The notes beneath the pieces are model-generated. The model was not told where the DNA came from. It did no database searches and saw only the letters and a list, made by a program, of their open reading frames with translations. A stretch of DNA of 64,000 nt, taken from the NCBI RefSeq assembly GCF_030295745.1, contig NZ_AP027291.1, forward strand, positions 1,178,001 through 1,242,000, written 5' to 3'. Shown piece by piece: positions 37,034 through 45,646 of the stretch. A program made the position numbers and the translations under genes. Origin of the DNA: Mycolicibacterium sp. TUM20985. GTDB lineage: Bacteria; Actinomycetota; Actinomycetes; Mycobacteriales; Mycobacteriaceae. Numbering within the stretch: the stretch's first letter is position 1; each line of letters starts with the position of its first letter.

Positions 37034-37072
37034 AAGTAGAGCAGTGTTCCAGAAGTTACAGCAGTGATTCAG
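37034..37072. repeat. Imperfect tandem repeat in the promoter of a DUF732 gene
   Basis: AAGTAGAGCAGTGTTCCAG (37034-37052) is followed by AAGTTACAGCAGTGATTCAG (37053-37072). Both share the GCAGTG core with about 20-bp spacing, just upstream of the ATG at 37098. Otherwise the gene-free stretch 36794-37097 shows nothing clear. Confidence 0.45.
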
Positions 37073-37097
37073 TTTCGTGACCCAACGAGGAGCTCCC

Positions 37098-37532
37098 ATG
37101 ACGGTCATCTCAGGCTTCATCGACGTGTCGGCGAAGGCGTCGAGCGCAATGGCCATCTCCGTGGGCATCGTGGTCGCGGCCAGTGCCGCTCCCGCTCCGG
37201 CGCACGCCGATGCGATCAGCGACAGCTTCCTCTCGGCCCTCACCAATTCCGGTGTCACGGTCGCCGATCCGAACATGGCCGTCTCGATGGCGCAGTCCAT
37301 CTGCCCCCTGCTGGTCAAGCCCGGCGGCAACTTCGCCGCCGTCGCCTCGCAGATGGGTGGCACCAACGGCGTCTCACCCGGGATGGCCAACCTGTTCACG
37401 AGCATCGCCATCTCGATGTACTGCCCCTCGATGATGGCATCGCTGGCGAACGGCAACTGGCTCGGTCAGGGCGCTCAGATGGGACTGACCGGTCTGCCGG
37501 GGCTGTCCGGCTTCGGCATCCCGGGCATCTGA
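37098..37532 (+). CDS. DUF732-like exported protein
   Basis: A 144-aa protein with leader AMAISVGIVVAASAAPAPAHA cut before DAI. The mature part SDSFLSALTNSGVTVADPN ... SICPLLVKPGG ... ISMYCPSMM matches the DUF732 pattern with two Cys. GAGGAG precedes the ATG by 6 bases. The tail is rich in Gly/Leu (GLTGLPGLSGFG). Function unknown. Confidence 0.78.
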   Translation: MTVISGFIDVSAKASSAMAISVGIVVAASAAPAPAHADAISDSFLSALTNSGVTVADPNMAVSMAQSICPLLVKPGGNFAAVASQMGGTNGVSPGMANLFTSIAISMYCPSMMASLANGNWLGQGAQMGLTGLPGLSGFGIPGI

Positions 37533-37546
37533 GACGGCGCCATCGA

Positions 37547-38320
37547 CTACCCGAAGTGCGTCCTCGGGCGGGGCAGTTCGAGCCCGTCGACGAAGATGTC
37601 GACCTTCTCGTTGTAGAAGGCGATCAACCCGGCGATTGCCGCCACCGGGGCAAGGGGGTACTGATAGGTCCAGGCGAGATCCTCGTGGACGGTGCCGCCC
37701 ACGTGCACCGACCAGTAACCGGTCGTGGTGCCCTTGTACGGACACAGCGTCTCGGTGTCACTGGGGACGAGGTGGTCGAAGGGCACGTCCGTGCGGTCCA
37801 CGTAATACCTTGTCGGAAGCCCTGTTTCGAACAGAAGGACGGGGCTGTGGGCATCGGCCAGCAACGCGCCGTCGAGTTCGACCCTGACGTGGCGGTGTGA
37901 GCGCAGGGCGTCGACCCTGGCGTACGGGTTGCGGGGGTGCCCGAGGATCAACTCGTCCTCCTCGAACCATTGGACGCTGGACCACTCGAACCGCACCAAG
38001 CCGGCGACCGGCCCGTCGCCGTCGGCGTCGAAGACCCGCACCGCCGGCTTCGCATCCTGGCCGCCGACGATGGAGTAGAGCCGCGATGGGCCGAATTGGA
38101 CGTGCTGCGAATGGTTCTCATCGTGGAGCAGCTCGGTGTTCACGTCGTTGAGCGGGATGTAGTACTGCGGGTAGTAGGGAACCTCCCACACGTAGCGGGC
38201 CGCGGTCGTGTCGAAGAGCACCTGCCCGCCGACGAGACCGCGGACGCGGCGCGGCGCCGGCTCCACGCGGCCGCGCTCGGCAGCCATCTGCGGGTAAGCA
38301 GGATCGGTTCCCGAGGTCAT
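37547..38320 (-). CDS. DUF427 protein (two domains)
   Basis: A 257-aa protein with two DUF427 folds. The first has GQVLFDTTAARYVWEVPYYP and YYIPLNDVN, the second LLFETGLPTRYYVDRTDVP and TLCPYKGTTTGYWSV. The CPYKG-x-YWS block is the family hallmark; the domain is a small beta barrel of uncertain function. It is convergent with the DUF732 gene and divergent from an SDR. Confidence 0.85.
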   Translation of the reverse strand: MTSGTDPAYPQMAAERGRVEPAPRRVRGLVGGQVLFDTTAARYVWEVPYYPQYYIPLNDVNTELLHDENHSQHVQFGPSRLYSIVGGQDAKPAVRVFDADGDGPVAGLVRFEWSSVQWFEEDELILGHPRNPYARVDALRSHRHVRVELDGALLADAHSPVLLFETGLPTRYYVDRTDVPFDHLVPSDTETLCPYKGTTTGYWSVHVGGTVHEDLAWTYQYPLAPVAAIAGLIAFYNEKVDIFVDGLELPRPRTHFG

Positions 38321-38385
38321 GGCTCCACCCTAGGATTGCTGGGGTATCCCGTACGTCATTTGCCTGAGCAGCTTGGAGTATCCAC

Positions 38386-39165
38386 ATGGACCTCGAGAAC
38401 GACACCGCCCTGATCACCGGTTCCAGCGGCGGGATCGGCGAGGAGTTCGCGCGCCAACTGGCCAAGCGCAAGGTCAACCTGGTCCTGGTCGCGCGGCGTG
38501 CCGACAAGTTGGCCGAGTTGCGGAGCAGCCTGTTGCAGACCAGCCCGGGCCTCGAGATCGACGTCATCACCGCCGATCTGTCGGTCCCCGGTTCAGCCGC
38601 TGATCTCGCCGCCAAGGTGAGTGCGCTCGGCCGCCGGATCGACATCCTGGTGAACAACGCGGGCGTCGGCCTGCACGGCGACTTCGTCGACCAGGCGGCG
38701 GAGACCAACGCCGCCCAAATCCATCTGAACTGCGTCACGCTGGTCGAGTTGACGGCGCTCTTCCTGCCGGCCATGACGGAGGCCCGCCATGGCGTGGTTC
38801 TCAACGTCGCGTCCACCGCGGCCTTCCAGCCCACCCCGGGAATGGCGGTGTACGGGGCAACCAAGGCATTCGTGCTGTCGTTCACCGAGGCCGTGTGGAA
38901 GGAGACCAGGGGCAAGGGTGTTCGCGTGCTCGCGTTGTGCCCCGGTGCCACCGAGACCGAATTCTTCGAGCGGACCGGCGAGGAATTCCTGACCAGCGGT
39001 AGGCAGACGTCCAAACAGGTCGTCGACACGGCGATGGGTGCACTGGACAAGTCGACGCCCACGGTGATCTCGGGCCTGAAGAACGCGCTCCTGGCCACCG
39101 GCTACCGGTTCACGCCGCGGCGCGTGATGCTCGAGGTGTCCCAGCAGCTGCTGAAGTCCGGTTAG
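38386..39165 (+). CDS. Short-chain dehydrogenase (SDR)
   Basis: A 259-aa SDR: cofactor motif ALITGSSGGIGEEFARQLA, VLVARRADKLAEL (NADPH preference by the Arg-Arg), NNAGVGLHG, catalytic Ser in VLNVASTAAF and Tyr-Lys in VYGATKAFVLSF. Similar enzymes act on ketoacyl lipids or steroids. It is a single gene; a long hairpin follows. Confidence 0.88.
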   Translation: MDLENDTALITGSSGGIGEEFARQLAKRKVNLVLVARRADKLAELRSSLLQTSPGLEIDVITADLSVPGSAADLAAKVSALGRRIDILVNNAGVGLHGDFVDQAAETNAAQIHLNCVTLVELTALFLPAMTEARHGVVLNVASTAAFQPTPGMAVYGATKAFVLSFTEAVWKETRGKGVRVLALCPGATETEFFERTGEEFLTSGRQTSKQVVDTAMGALDKSTPTVISGLKNALLATGYRFTPRRVMLEVSQQLLKSG

Positions 39166-39182
39166 GGTCCGGCCTCGTCGAG

Positions 39183-39235
39183 TGTGTGGCCTATGCACGA
39201 AATTTGGCGGCGGGCGTTCGTACATGGGCCACACA
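39183..39235. terminator. 19-bp imperfect hairpin after the SDR gene
   Basis: The arms 39183-39201 (TGTGTGGCCTATGCACGAA) and 39217-39235 pair at 17 of 19 positions around a 15-base loop. It lies 18 bp after the SDR stop and 74 bp before the DUF3060 start. It could be a terminator or a leader structure. Confidence 0.55.
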
Positions 39236-39308
39236 GTCGGCGCGTGCAGGCGGGAGTATTCGGGCCGACACCCCACAGCGGCCGCATCCGTTGTGCGAGC
39301 ATCTGCCA

Positions 39309-40025
39309 ATGAGCTCGCCAGACGATCCCGAGGCACGTATCCGGGACCTCGAACGTACGCTCGGCGAACAGTCGTCCGAGCTCACGCAGAGCTCGTACGA
39401 GTTGGGCACCGCGGCACCGGGTTACCAAGCGCCGCCGGCCTATTCCGCGCCACCGGGACCGGCCTACCAAGCCCCGCAGCCGCCGTACGGCATGCCGTTC
39501 CCAACCATGCCGACGTCCCGCCGACCGACCGGTCGCCCATGGGTCGTCTACGTGGTGGCGGCGGTGATGCTGATGGCCGTCATCGGCGGCACGTTCTACT
39601 TCGTCGCGAACGTCTTCAGCAACGTGAACTCGTTCGTCGACACCTTCAACGGCAGCCCGACGGCGTCCGGTGGCGGATCGTTCGACGTGCCACCGAGTGT
39701 CAGCGGGGGCAACCGCCCTCCGGCACCGACTGTGGCCCCCACGGTTGCGCTAGGACCTCCCGGCGGTGACCTGAGCGTCGCGGGTGTGGGCGGCAACAAG
39801 ACGATCGCCTGCAACGACAGCATCGTGAACGTCAGCGGCGTCAGCAACACGGTGCGGATCACCGGCCAGTGCCGCAGCGTCACGGTGTCCGGTGTCGAGA
39901 ACACCGTCACGGTGGACTCGGTGGCCACCATCAGCGCGTCGGGTTTCAGCAACCGGGTCACGTTTCTGTCGGGTGCGCCGGAGATCGCCAAGTCGGGTGA
40001 TTCCAACATCGTGGAACCGGGCTGA
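39309..40025 (+). CDS. DUF3060 membrane-anchored protein
   Basis: A 238-aa protein. The N-terminal PEARIRDLERTLGEQSSEL segment is followed by a Pro/Tyr/Gln-rich linker and one span (VVYVVAAVMLMAVIGGTFYF, about 78-97). The extracellular DUF3060 beta-helix-like domain has repeated NVSGVSNTVRI, VSGVENTVTV and ASGFSNRVTF strands, and two Cys (IACNDS, GQCRS). Function unknown; common in mycobacteria, often as lipoproteins. Confidence 0.8.
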   Translation: MSSPDDPEARIRDLERTLGEQSSELTQSSYELGTAAPGYQAPPAYSAPPGPAYQAPQPPYGMPFPTMPTSRRPTGRPWVVYVVAAVMLMAVIGGTFYFVANVFSNVNSFVDTFNGSPTASGGGSFDVPPSVSGGNRPPAPTVAPTVALGPPGGDLSVAGVGGNKTIACNDSIVNVSGVSNTVRITGQCRSVTVSGVENTVTVDSVATISASGFSNRVTFLSGAPEIAKSGDSNIVEPG

Positions 40026-40428
40026 CGGCGCCAGGCCAACCTCATCAGCCACTCGCGCCCGTCGACGCACCATCGGCCGCCGAGTTTGCTGTCGTGTCGC
40101 CATGTGATCTACCGCTCACTTTCCCGGCATTCAGTAAGAAAACCGTGTGTGAGCTCTTGCTCACGGGGCTCGCGTTGCCGTTGCCCATGGCGCGATGACG
40201 CAGGCCGAGCCGTCTGGAAGCGTTGCTCTCCGAAGATAACAATGCGATAACGCCAGGTTTCCTAAGCATGTCCTGAGAGGTTGATCAGAGCCCCGTCCAA
40301 CCCCGGCCCGAGGCACCGGGATAGGCGAATTTTCGTCGCTAGACTTCTGCATGACCGCGCTCCCACCGCGAGCGTCGACCAGATCGAACGATTGCCGGAC
40401 CACGTGATGCCGGCGGAGGTGCCAAGAA
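40026..40428. promoter_or_regulatory. 403-bp gene-free leader of the beta-propeller gene
   Basis: No protein gene of normal length is present. It holds a 6-bp palindrome (GTGAGC-TCTT-GCTCAC at 40149-40164). A TAGACT -10 at 40340 is placed five bases before an ATG opening an 18-codon ORF, and the ribosome site GGCGGAGG sits before the ATG at 40429. In M. tuberculosis the equivalent gene (Rv1057) is reported to be under TrcR, MprA and SigE control; no such site could be confirmed here. Confidence 0.45.
40351..40407 (+). CDS. Possible 18-aa leaderless upstream ORF
   Basis: ATG at 40351 starts five bases after TAGACT (40340-40345), the spacing of mycobacterial leaderless transcripts. It encodes MTALPPRASTRSNDCRTT and stops at 40405, 22 bp before the beta-propeller gene. 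It could couple translation to the downstream gene. It may be chance. Confidence 0.35.
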   Translation: MTALPPRASTRSNDCRTT

Positions 40429-41454
40429 ATGGCTCAAGTACATGCGCGCTCGAACAGCGTCACCGTAGGAAACCCGGACGTCGCCCTGCTGAAGTCCGAG
40501 ACCGTCGGACGGGGTCCGATCTCCGCCATCGCCGTCGACAACGGCACCGTCGTGGTGTCCAACTTCAGCGACGACTCGATCGCCGTCCTCGACGCCGACA
40601 CCCTGGCGGTCCACGGCGGAGTGTTCGCCGGCCGACCCACCACCCTCGCGGTATCCGACGATCGCGCGTTCGTCGCGGTGTCCTCGGCGAGCTACGACGC
40701 CATCGCGGTGATCGATACCGTCAGCGGTGACGTGCTCAAGGAATACCCGCTCTCCTACGACGTCACGGCCGTCACCGCCAGCGCCGACGGCAAGCGGATC
40801 TACGCGGGCCGCGCCGCCGAGGACGGCGTCGACATCGCCGTCATCGACGTCACCGCCGAACGTGTCGGCACCATCTACCTCGCCAGGGGCGCGGACGCCA
40901 CCATCGACGCACTGCGCCTCGACGCCACCGGCCGACGCCTCTACGTCGCCGTCTCGGACTCGCGCAGCAGCCGTCTGATGACCGTCGACGTCGAAACCGG
41001 GCGCGTGCGAGCCACATTGGAGATCGGCGCCCCCATCCGCGGGGTGGAGCTCGGATTCGACAGCACCGCATACGTGTTGACTTCGGACATCGCCGACGGC
41101 GGCGCGCTCTACTTCGTCGACCTGGTCAAGAACCAGATCACCTCGATGCTCACCGTTGCGATGGCGCCCACCCAGTTGGCCCTGAGCGACGACGGCACCC
41201 GCGCGTACGTCGTCGACTACGACCACGTCGCCGTGATCGACACCGATTCCCGCACCGTCGTCACCGAGGTGCGGGTGGGTGCCCGGCCGTCGGCGATCGC
41301 GCTTCGGGGCGATCGGCTCTACGTGGCCGACTTTGGTGGCGGCGTCACCGCATACGCGGTCGCTTCGCCCGCACCGATGCTGTACTCGCAGTTCATGGGA
41401 GCGCCGTCGCTCGTCGCGCCGGCACCTCGCGAACTGACGCCCGCGGGCGTCTGA
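40429..41454 (+). CDS. YVTN-type beta-propeller protein (Rv1057-like)
   Basis: A 341-aa protein with about seven propeller blades. Repeated units contain SAIAVDNGTVVVSN, SIAVLDADTLAV, AIAVIDTVSGDVL, RLYVAVSD and HVAVIDTDSRTVV. No signal peptide, metal site or catalytic residues are evident. Gene order before the FadD14-like ligase matches Rv1057-Rv1058, the stress-induced propeller gene of M. tuberculosis. Confidence 0.82.
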   Translation: MAQVHARSNSVTVGNPDVALLKSETVGRGPISAIAVDNGTVVVSNFSDDSIAVLDADTLAVHGGVFAGRPTTLAVSDDRAFVAVSSASYDAIAVIDTVSGDVLKEYPLSYDVTAVTASADGKRIYAGRAAEDGVDIAVIDVTAERVGTIYLARGADATIDALRLDATGRRLYVAVSDSRSSRLMTVDVETGRVRATLEIGAPIRGVELGFDSTAYVLTSDIADGGALYFVDLVKNQITSMLTVAMAPTQLALSDDGTRAYVVDYDHVAVIDTDSRTVVTEVRVGARPSAIALRGDRLYVADFGGGVTAYAVASPAPMLYSQFMGAPSLVAPAPRELTPAGV

Positions 41455-41461
41455 GGGGCTG

Positions 41462-42151
41462 CTAGCGCCACTGGTAGCGGGTCTTCGGTCGACCCGCGCC
41501 ACCGTAGTCGGCGTGCCGGGTGACCGTGCCATCGTCGGCCAGCCGTTCCAGATAGCGCCACGCGGTCACCCGCGAGACGCCGACAGCCTTGGCGACCCCG
41601 TCGGCGGTGAGACCGTCGGTGCTGTCCCGGATGGCACGGGCGATGTCGTCGTTGGTCTGCGGTGCCGCCCCCTTTGGCGCCGCCGACTTGTCCCCGCCCA
41701 CGCGCAACTCGGCCATCGCGCGGTCCACCTCCGCCTGACTGGCCGCGTCGACCCCGGCCGGCAGGGCCGAACGGTAGCGCCGGTACCGCTCGAGTCGGTC
41801 GCGAAAGGCCGCAAAGGTGAACGGCTTCAACAGGTATGCGAGCGCACCGCGCGCGACCGCGGCGCGCACCATCTCCAGGTCACGTTCGGAGGTGATCGCG
41901 ATGATGTCCGGCGCCGGTCGCAGCCCGGTCAGGGCCGAGGCGAGACTGATCCCGCTGGCGTCCGGCAGCCCGAGGTCGAGCAGCACGAGGTCGATCGGCG
42001 TGTTCGTACCGGCGGCCTGCGCCGCGGTCTGCATGGCGTCGCGCGCCGTATGCACCACCGCCACCGCCGAAAAGCCCTCCAGGCGGCTGAGATACGTGCG
42101 GTGCGCCTCGGCGATCAGGGGGTCGTCCTCGACGATCAGCACGGAGATCAC
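41462..42151 (-). CDS. DctR/CitB-family response regulator
   Basis: A 229-aa regulator: receiver with VEDDPL, phospho-Asp in VLLDLGLPDASGISL, Lys in YLLKPFTF. The C-terminal helix-turn-helix GLTADGVAKAVGVSRVTAWRY is of the CitB/DcuR type. It pairs with the kinase upstream (GTGA overlap) and is expected to control dctA, which is divergent from it. GTG start at 42151. Confidence 0.88.
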   Translation of the reverse strand: MISVLIVEDDPLIAEAHRTYLSRLEGFSAVAVVHTARDAMQTAAQAAGTNTPIDLVLLDLGLPDASGISLASALTGLRPAPDIIAITSERDLEMVRAAVARGALAYLLKPFTFAAFRDRLERYRRYRSALPAGVDAASQAEVDRAMAELRVGGDKSAAPKGAAPQTNDDIARAIRDSTDGLTADGVAKAVGVSRVTAWRYLERLADDGTVTRHADYGGAGRPKTRYQWR

Positions 42152-43707
42152 CGGGCCATCCCCGGAATCGTCACCGTGACGACGGATCCGTACGTCACGT
42201 CGGCGGTCAACGTTCCGCCGTGTCGTCGCACCACCTGCGCGACCAGCGCCAGGCCGAGGCCGTGCTGCTCGGGTTCACTACCGGTCTTGGTCGAGTACCC
42301 ACGCTGCATGGCGCGCTCGAAGGCGCCGTCGTGCATCCCAGGACCGCTGTCGGCGACGCGCATCGTCAACTCCGCTTCCTGCAGTGTCACCGTCACCTCC
42401 ACCCAGGGCTCCTGGCGATCGCACGCATCCATCGCGTTGTCGATGAGATTGCCAAGCACCGTTACCATCTCCTGCGCCGAGAGTGGCACGTCATCGGCGT
42501 CCGACGGCAGGTAGGTGTCCTCGGTGACCGTCAGGGCGATGCCACGTTCGTCGGCCTGCGCCGTCTTGCCCAGCAGGAGTGCGACCAGTGCGGGTTCACC
42601 GACGTCGTGCGACAACCTGTCCACCAGGCGCTGCGAGAGTTCCAGTTCGTCGGTTGCGAACCGGACCGCGTCATCGGGTCTGCCCATCTCCACCATGGTG
42701 ATCACCGTGTGCAGTTTGTTGGCCGCCTCGTGGGCCTGCGCGCGCAGCGAATTGGTCAGGATCTGCAGCGAGCTCAATTCGCCCAGGGCGCCTTGCAATT
42801 CGGTGCGGTCCCGAACGGTCACCACCTCCGAGTGGGCGGAGTCCGCGACGGGGGAACGGTTCACCACCAGTACGCGGTCGTCGGTGACGTGCACCTCGTC
42901 CCGCGCACCGGGGGCATAGGCGCGCAGGAACGGCGGCAGATCCGCCTGCGTCACCGGACCCGGTGACAGTCCGAGCAGTCGGCGCGCCTCGTCGTTGACC
43001 AGCACCACCCGATCGCGGTCGAGCACGACGAGCCCCTCGGACACCGAATGCAGGATGGCGTCGTGGTGTTCGTACATCACCCGAAGCTCGTCGGGGCGTA
43101 GGCCATGGGTCTGACGCAGCAGTCGCCGCCGGATCGCCCACACGCCTATCAGCGAAAGAGCGAGGGCGCCAACGCCGATGGAGGCGATCATCGGCCACTG
43201 GTCGCGCCAGCGCTGAGCCAGCGTCTGCTGAGTGATGCCCGCCGAGACGAGACCGACCACCCGACCGGAGGCATCGCGCACCGGCACGACCGCCCGGATC
43301 GACGGCCCGAGCGTGCCGGTGTACACCTCGGTGAACGTCTCCCCGCGCAGCGCGGGCTCGATGGTGCCGAGATAGTGGCCGCCGATCTGGGTGGGATCGG
43401 TGTGGGTGAACCGCGTGCCATCGGGCGACATGATCGTGATGAAGGCGATGTCGGTGTTGGTGCGCACCGCCTCGGTGACCGGCTGCAGCAACGGTGTGGC
43501 CCGGCCCGATTCGATCGCCTGCGCCGTTGAGGGGGAGTCCGCCAGGGCCGTCGCGATGCTCACCACCTGCTGGCGTGCCGCGGAGTCCCCGTCGCGACGG
43601 GCGTCGAGCAGCGCCAGTGCGCTGCCGACCAGCACGACGACGGCGATCACCGCGATCTGCAGGGCGATCGCCTGGCCGGCCAATGAGCGCGGCCACCACC
43701 TACGCAT
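42148..43707 (-). CDS. CitA/DcuS-type sensor histidine kinase
   Basis: A 519-aa membrane kinase. TM1 lies about 10-30, followed by an extracytoplasmic PAS-like domain (TDIAFITIMSPDGTRFTHTD, GTLGPSIRAVVPVRDASG), then TM2 (MIASIGVGALALSLIGVWAI) and a cytoplasmic PAS (LVVLDRDRVVLVNDEARRLL). The H-box is in RAQAHEAANKLHT and the ATPase in NLIDNAMDACDR and GLGLALVAQVVRRHGG. It probably senses C4-dicarboxylates or citrate outside the membrane. Confidence 0.9.
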   Translation of the reverse strand: MRRWWPRSLAGQAIALQIAVIAVVVLVGSALALLDARRDGDSAARQQVVSIATALADSPSTAQAIESGRATPLLQPVTEAVRTNTDIAFITIMSPDGTRFTHTDPTQIGGHYLGTIEPALRGETFTEVYTGTLGPSIRAVVPVRDASGRVVGLVSAGITQQTLAQRWRDQWPMIASIGVGALALSLIGVWAIRRRLLRQTHGLRPDELRVMYEHHDAILHSVSEGLVVLDRDRVVLVNDEARRLLGLSPGPVTQADLPPFLRAYAPGARDEVHVTDDRVLVVNRSPVADSAHSEVVTVRDRTELQGALGELSSLQILTNSLRAQAHEAANKLHTVITMVEMGRPDDAVRFATDELELSQRLVDRLSHDVGEPALVALLLGKTAQADERGIALTVTEDTYLPSDADDVPLSAQEMVTVLGNLIDNAMDACDRQEPWVEVTVTLQEAELTMRVADSGPGMHDGAFERAMQRGYSTKTGSEPEQHGLGLALVAQVVRRHGGTLTADVTYGSVVTVTIPGMAR

Positions 43708-43750
43708 CGGGCCTCCGGATCGGTCGTCACTGAACGTTATGAACTAAAGC

Positions 43751-43764
43751 GTGACCTGGGTCAC
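43751..43764. promoter_or_regulatory. CRP-like site between the kinase gene and dctA
   Basis: GTGACCTGGGTCAC is a perfect palindrome of the GTGA-N6-TCAC type bound by cAMP receptor proteins. It lies 44 bp from the kinase start and 66 bp from the dctA start, so it could act on either promoter. Confidence 0.55.
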
Positions 43765-43829
43765 CAATGGGAACACCATCCTTGCAGAACACATCCGCCG
43801 CACCGCAGCAGAAACAAGGAGCCGCAGCC

Positions 43830-45197
43830 ATGACCGACCAACTGGACACGTCCTCGCCACCCAAGAAGCGCGACCGTACGCACTGGCTGTACATCGCCGT
43901 GATCGTCGCGGTCGTCGCCGGCGTGGCGGTCGGTCTGCTGGCTCCCGAGGTCGGCAAGAGCGTCGGGGTCCTCGGCACGATGTTCGTCAGCTTGATCAAG
44001 ATGATGATCGTCCCGGTCATCTTCTGCACGATCGTGCTCGGCATCGGCAAGGTGCGGGCCGCCGCGACCGTCGGCAAGGTCGGCGGCCTGGCGTTCGTCT
44101 ACTTCCTCGCGATGTCTACCGTCGCGCTCGCCATCGGTTTGGTGGTCGGCAACCTGCTCAGCCCGGGCACGGGCCTCAACATCGAGTCGACGTCGAGCAA
44201 GGGCAGCGCTCTCGCCGAGACCGCGCACGAGGCGGGCGGGCTGATGGACTTCATCCAGGGCATCATCCCCGAGTCGCTGTTCTCGTCGCTGACCGAGGGC
44301 AACGTCCTCCAGGCCCTGTTCGTCGCCCTGCTGGTGGGCTTCGCGCTGCAGGGCATGGGCGCTGCGGGTGAGGGCATCCTCCGCGGCGTCGAGGCCGTGC
44401 AGAAGCTGGTGTTCAAGGTGCTCGCCATGATTTTGTGGCTGGCCCCGATCGGCGCCTTCGGTGCGATTGCGAACGTCGTCGGTCAAACCGGTTGGAGCGC
44501 AGTCACTCAACTGCTGACGCTGATGCTCGGGTTCTACATCACCTGCCTGCTGTTCGTGTTCGGCGTGCTCGGCGTGCTGATGCGGGCAGTTGCCGGGGTG
44601 TCGATGTTCCGGCTGGTGCGCTACCTGGCGCGCGAGTACCTGCTGATCTTCGCGACCTCGTCGTCCGAGTCGGCGCTGCCCCGCCTGATCGCCAAGATGG
44701 AGCACCTCGGCGTCGAGAAGACGACCGTCGGTGTGGTTGTCCCGACCGGTTACTCGTTCAACCTCGACGGCACCGCCATCTACCTGACCATGGCGTCACT
44801 GTTCGTCGCGGATGCCATGGGCAAGCCGCTGGCCATCGGCGAGCAGATCTCGCTGCTGGTGTTCATGATCGTCGCCTCGAAGGGCGCCGCGGGCGTCAGC
44901 GGTGCGGGTCTGGCCACGCTGGCGGGCGGCTTGCAGAGCCACCGGCCCGATCTGCTCGACGGTGTCGGCCTGATCGTGGGCATCGACCGGTTCATGTCCG
45001 AGGCGCGGGCCGTCACCAACTTCTCGGGCAACGCGGTCGCGACGGTGTTGGTCGGCACGTGGACCAAGACGATCGACCGCGACCGAGTCGAGAGTGTTCT
45101 CAGCGGACAGGCCCCGTTCGACGAGGTGACGATGATCGACGATGACGATTCACGCGCCGAAGAACCGCCGCAGGCGAAGGTTCCTACGCCGGCGTAG
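43830..45197 (+). CDS. dctA: C4-dicarboxylate/H+ (or Na+) symporter DctA
   Basis: A 455-aa SLC1/DAACS transporter for succinate, fumarate and malate. It has eight spans and two re-entrant loops: TSSSESALPRLIAKMEHLGV (HP1, Ser-rich), GYSFNLDGTAIYLTMASLFV (substrate/cation motif) and SKGAAGVSGAGLATLAGGL (HP2). ATG at 43830 follows AAGGAG; a start 21 codons upstream is less likely. A clear terminator follows. Confidence 0.92.
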   Translation: MTDQLDTSSPPKKRDRTHWLYIAVIVAVVAGVAVGLLAPEVGKSVGVLGTMFVSLIKMMIVPVIFCTIVLGIGKVRAAATVGKVGGLAFVYFLAMSTVALAIGLVVGNLLSPGTGLNIESTSSKGSALAETAHEAGGLMDFIQGIIPESLFSSLTEGNVLQALFVALLVGFALQGMGAAGEGILRGVEAVQKLVFKVLAMILWLAPIGAFGAIANVVGQTGWSAVTQLLTLMLGFYITCLLFVFGVLGVLMRAVAGVSMFRLVRYLAREYLLIFATSSSESALPRLIAKMEHLGVEKTTVGVVVPTGYSFNLDGTAIYLTMASLFVADAMGKPLAIGEQISLLVFMIVASKGAAGVSGAGLATLAGGLQSHRPDLLDGVGLIVGIDRFMSEARAVTNFSGNAVATVLVGTWTKTIDRDRVESVLSGQAPFDEVTMIDDDDSRAEEPPQAKVPTPA

Positions 45198-45209
45198 CAC
45201 GCACGATGC

Positions 45210-45245
45210 AAAGGACCCGGTCGGATCGCTCCGGCCGGGTCCTTT
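45210..45245. terminator. Rho-independent-like terminator of dctA
   Basis: AAAGGACCCGG (45210-45220) pairs with CCGGGTCCTTT (45235-45245), a perfect 11-bp stem ending in T-rich bases on both strands. It separates dctA from the convergent small exported gene and may serve both. Confidence 0.85.
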
Positions 45246-45263
45246 CACGTGAGGTGCGAGACG

Positions 45264-45572
45264 TCAGCGCGTGCAGTCCAAGGAGACCGAGATCGTCTGG
45301 CTGGTCACCTGCGGGATGAGGACGCTATCTCCTCTGTTGCCGGGACCGACGAAGGGAACGAGTTGCGACACGCTCTGCGGGTTGCGCACGCTGGTGACCT
45401 GGCATTCCGAGACCGGCGCCGTGCCGAGCTTGTCGATGTTCACGGTGTAGCCCTCGGACTGCAGACGGCTGATGGTCTCCTGCGCCGTCTCGGCTCCCGC
45501 TGATACCGCGGGCGCCAGCGCGGCTCCGCAGACCCCGATGGCCGCCGCGGCGACCGTCCACCTAGTGCGCAT
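45264..45572 (-). CDS. Exported small protein, three-member family (copy 2)
   Basis: A 102-aa secreted protein: leader TRWTVAAAAIGVCGAALAPA, then ETAQETISRLQSEGYTVNID, the core CQVTSVRNPQSVSQL and end ISVSLDCTR. The two mature Cys align with those of the copies at 36134 and 45647. ATG at 45572 follows AGGAAGG. It lies 74 bp after copy 3 on the same strand, probably from local duplication. Confidence 0.78.
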   Translation of the reverse strand: MRTRWTVAAAAIGVCGAALAPAVSAGAETAQETISRLQSEGYTVNIDKLGTAPVSECQVTSVRNPQSVSQLVPFVGPGNRGDSVLIPQVTSQTISVSLDCTR

Positions 45573-45646
45573 GAGGCGCCTTCCTGTCATGTTGCTGGCA
45601 ATCATCCACTAGATACATCGCCAGGGGAACACGAATGCTTCCCGGG

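Noticed and set aside
40149..40164. GTGAGC-TCTT-GCTCAC as a CRP site
   Set aside because: Spacing between the GTGA and TCAC halves is eight, not six, bases; kept only as a plain palindrome.
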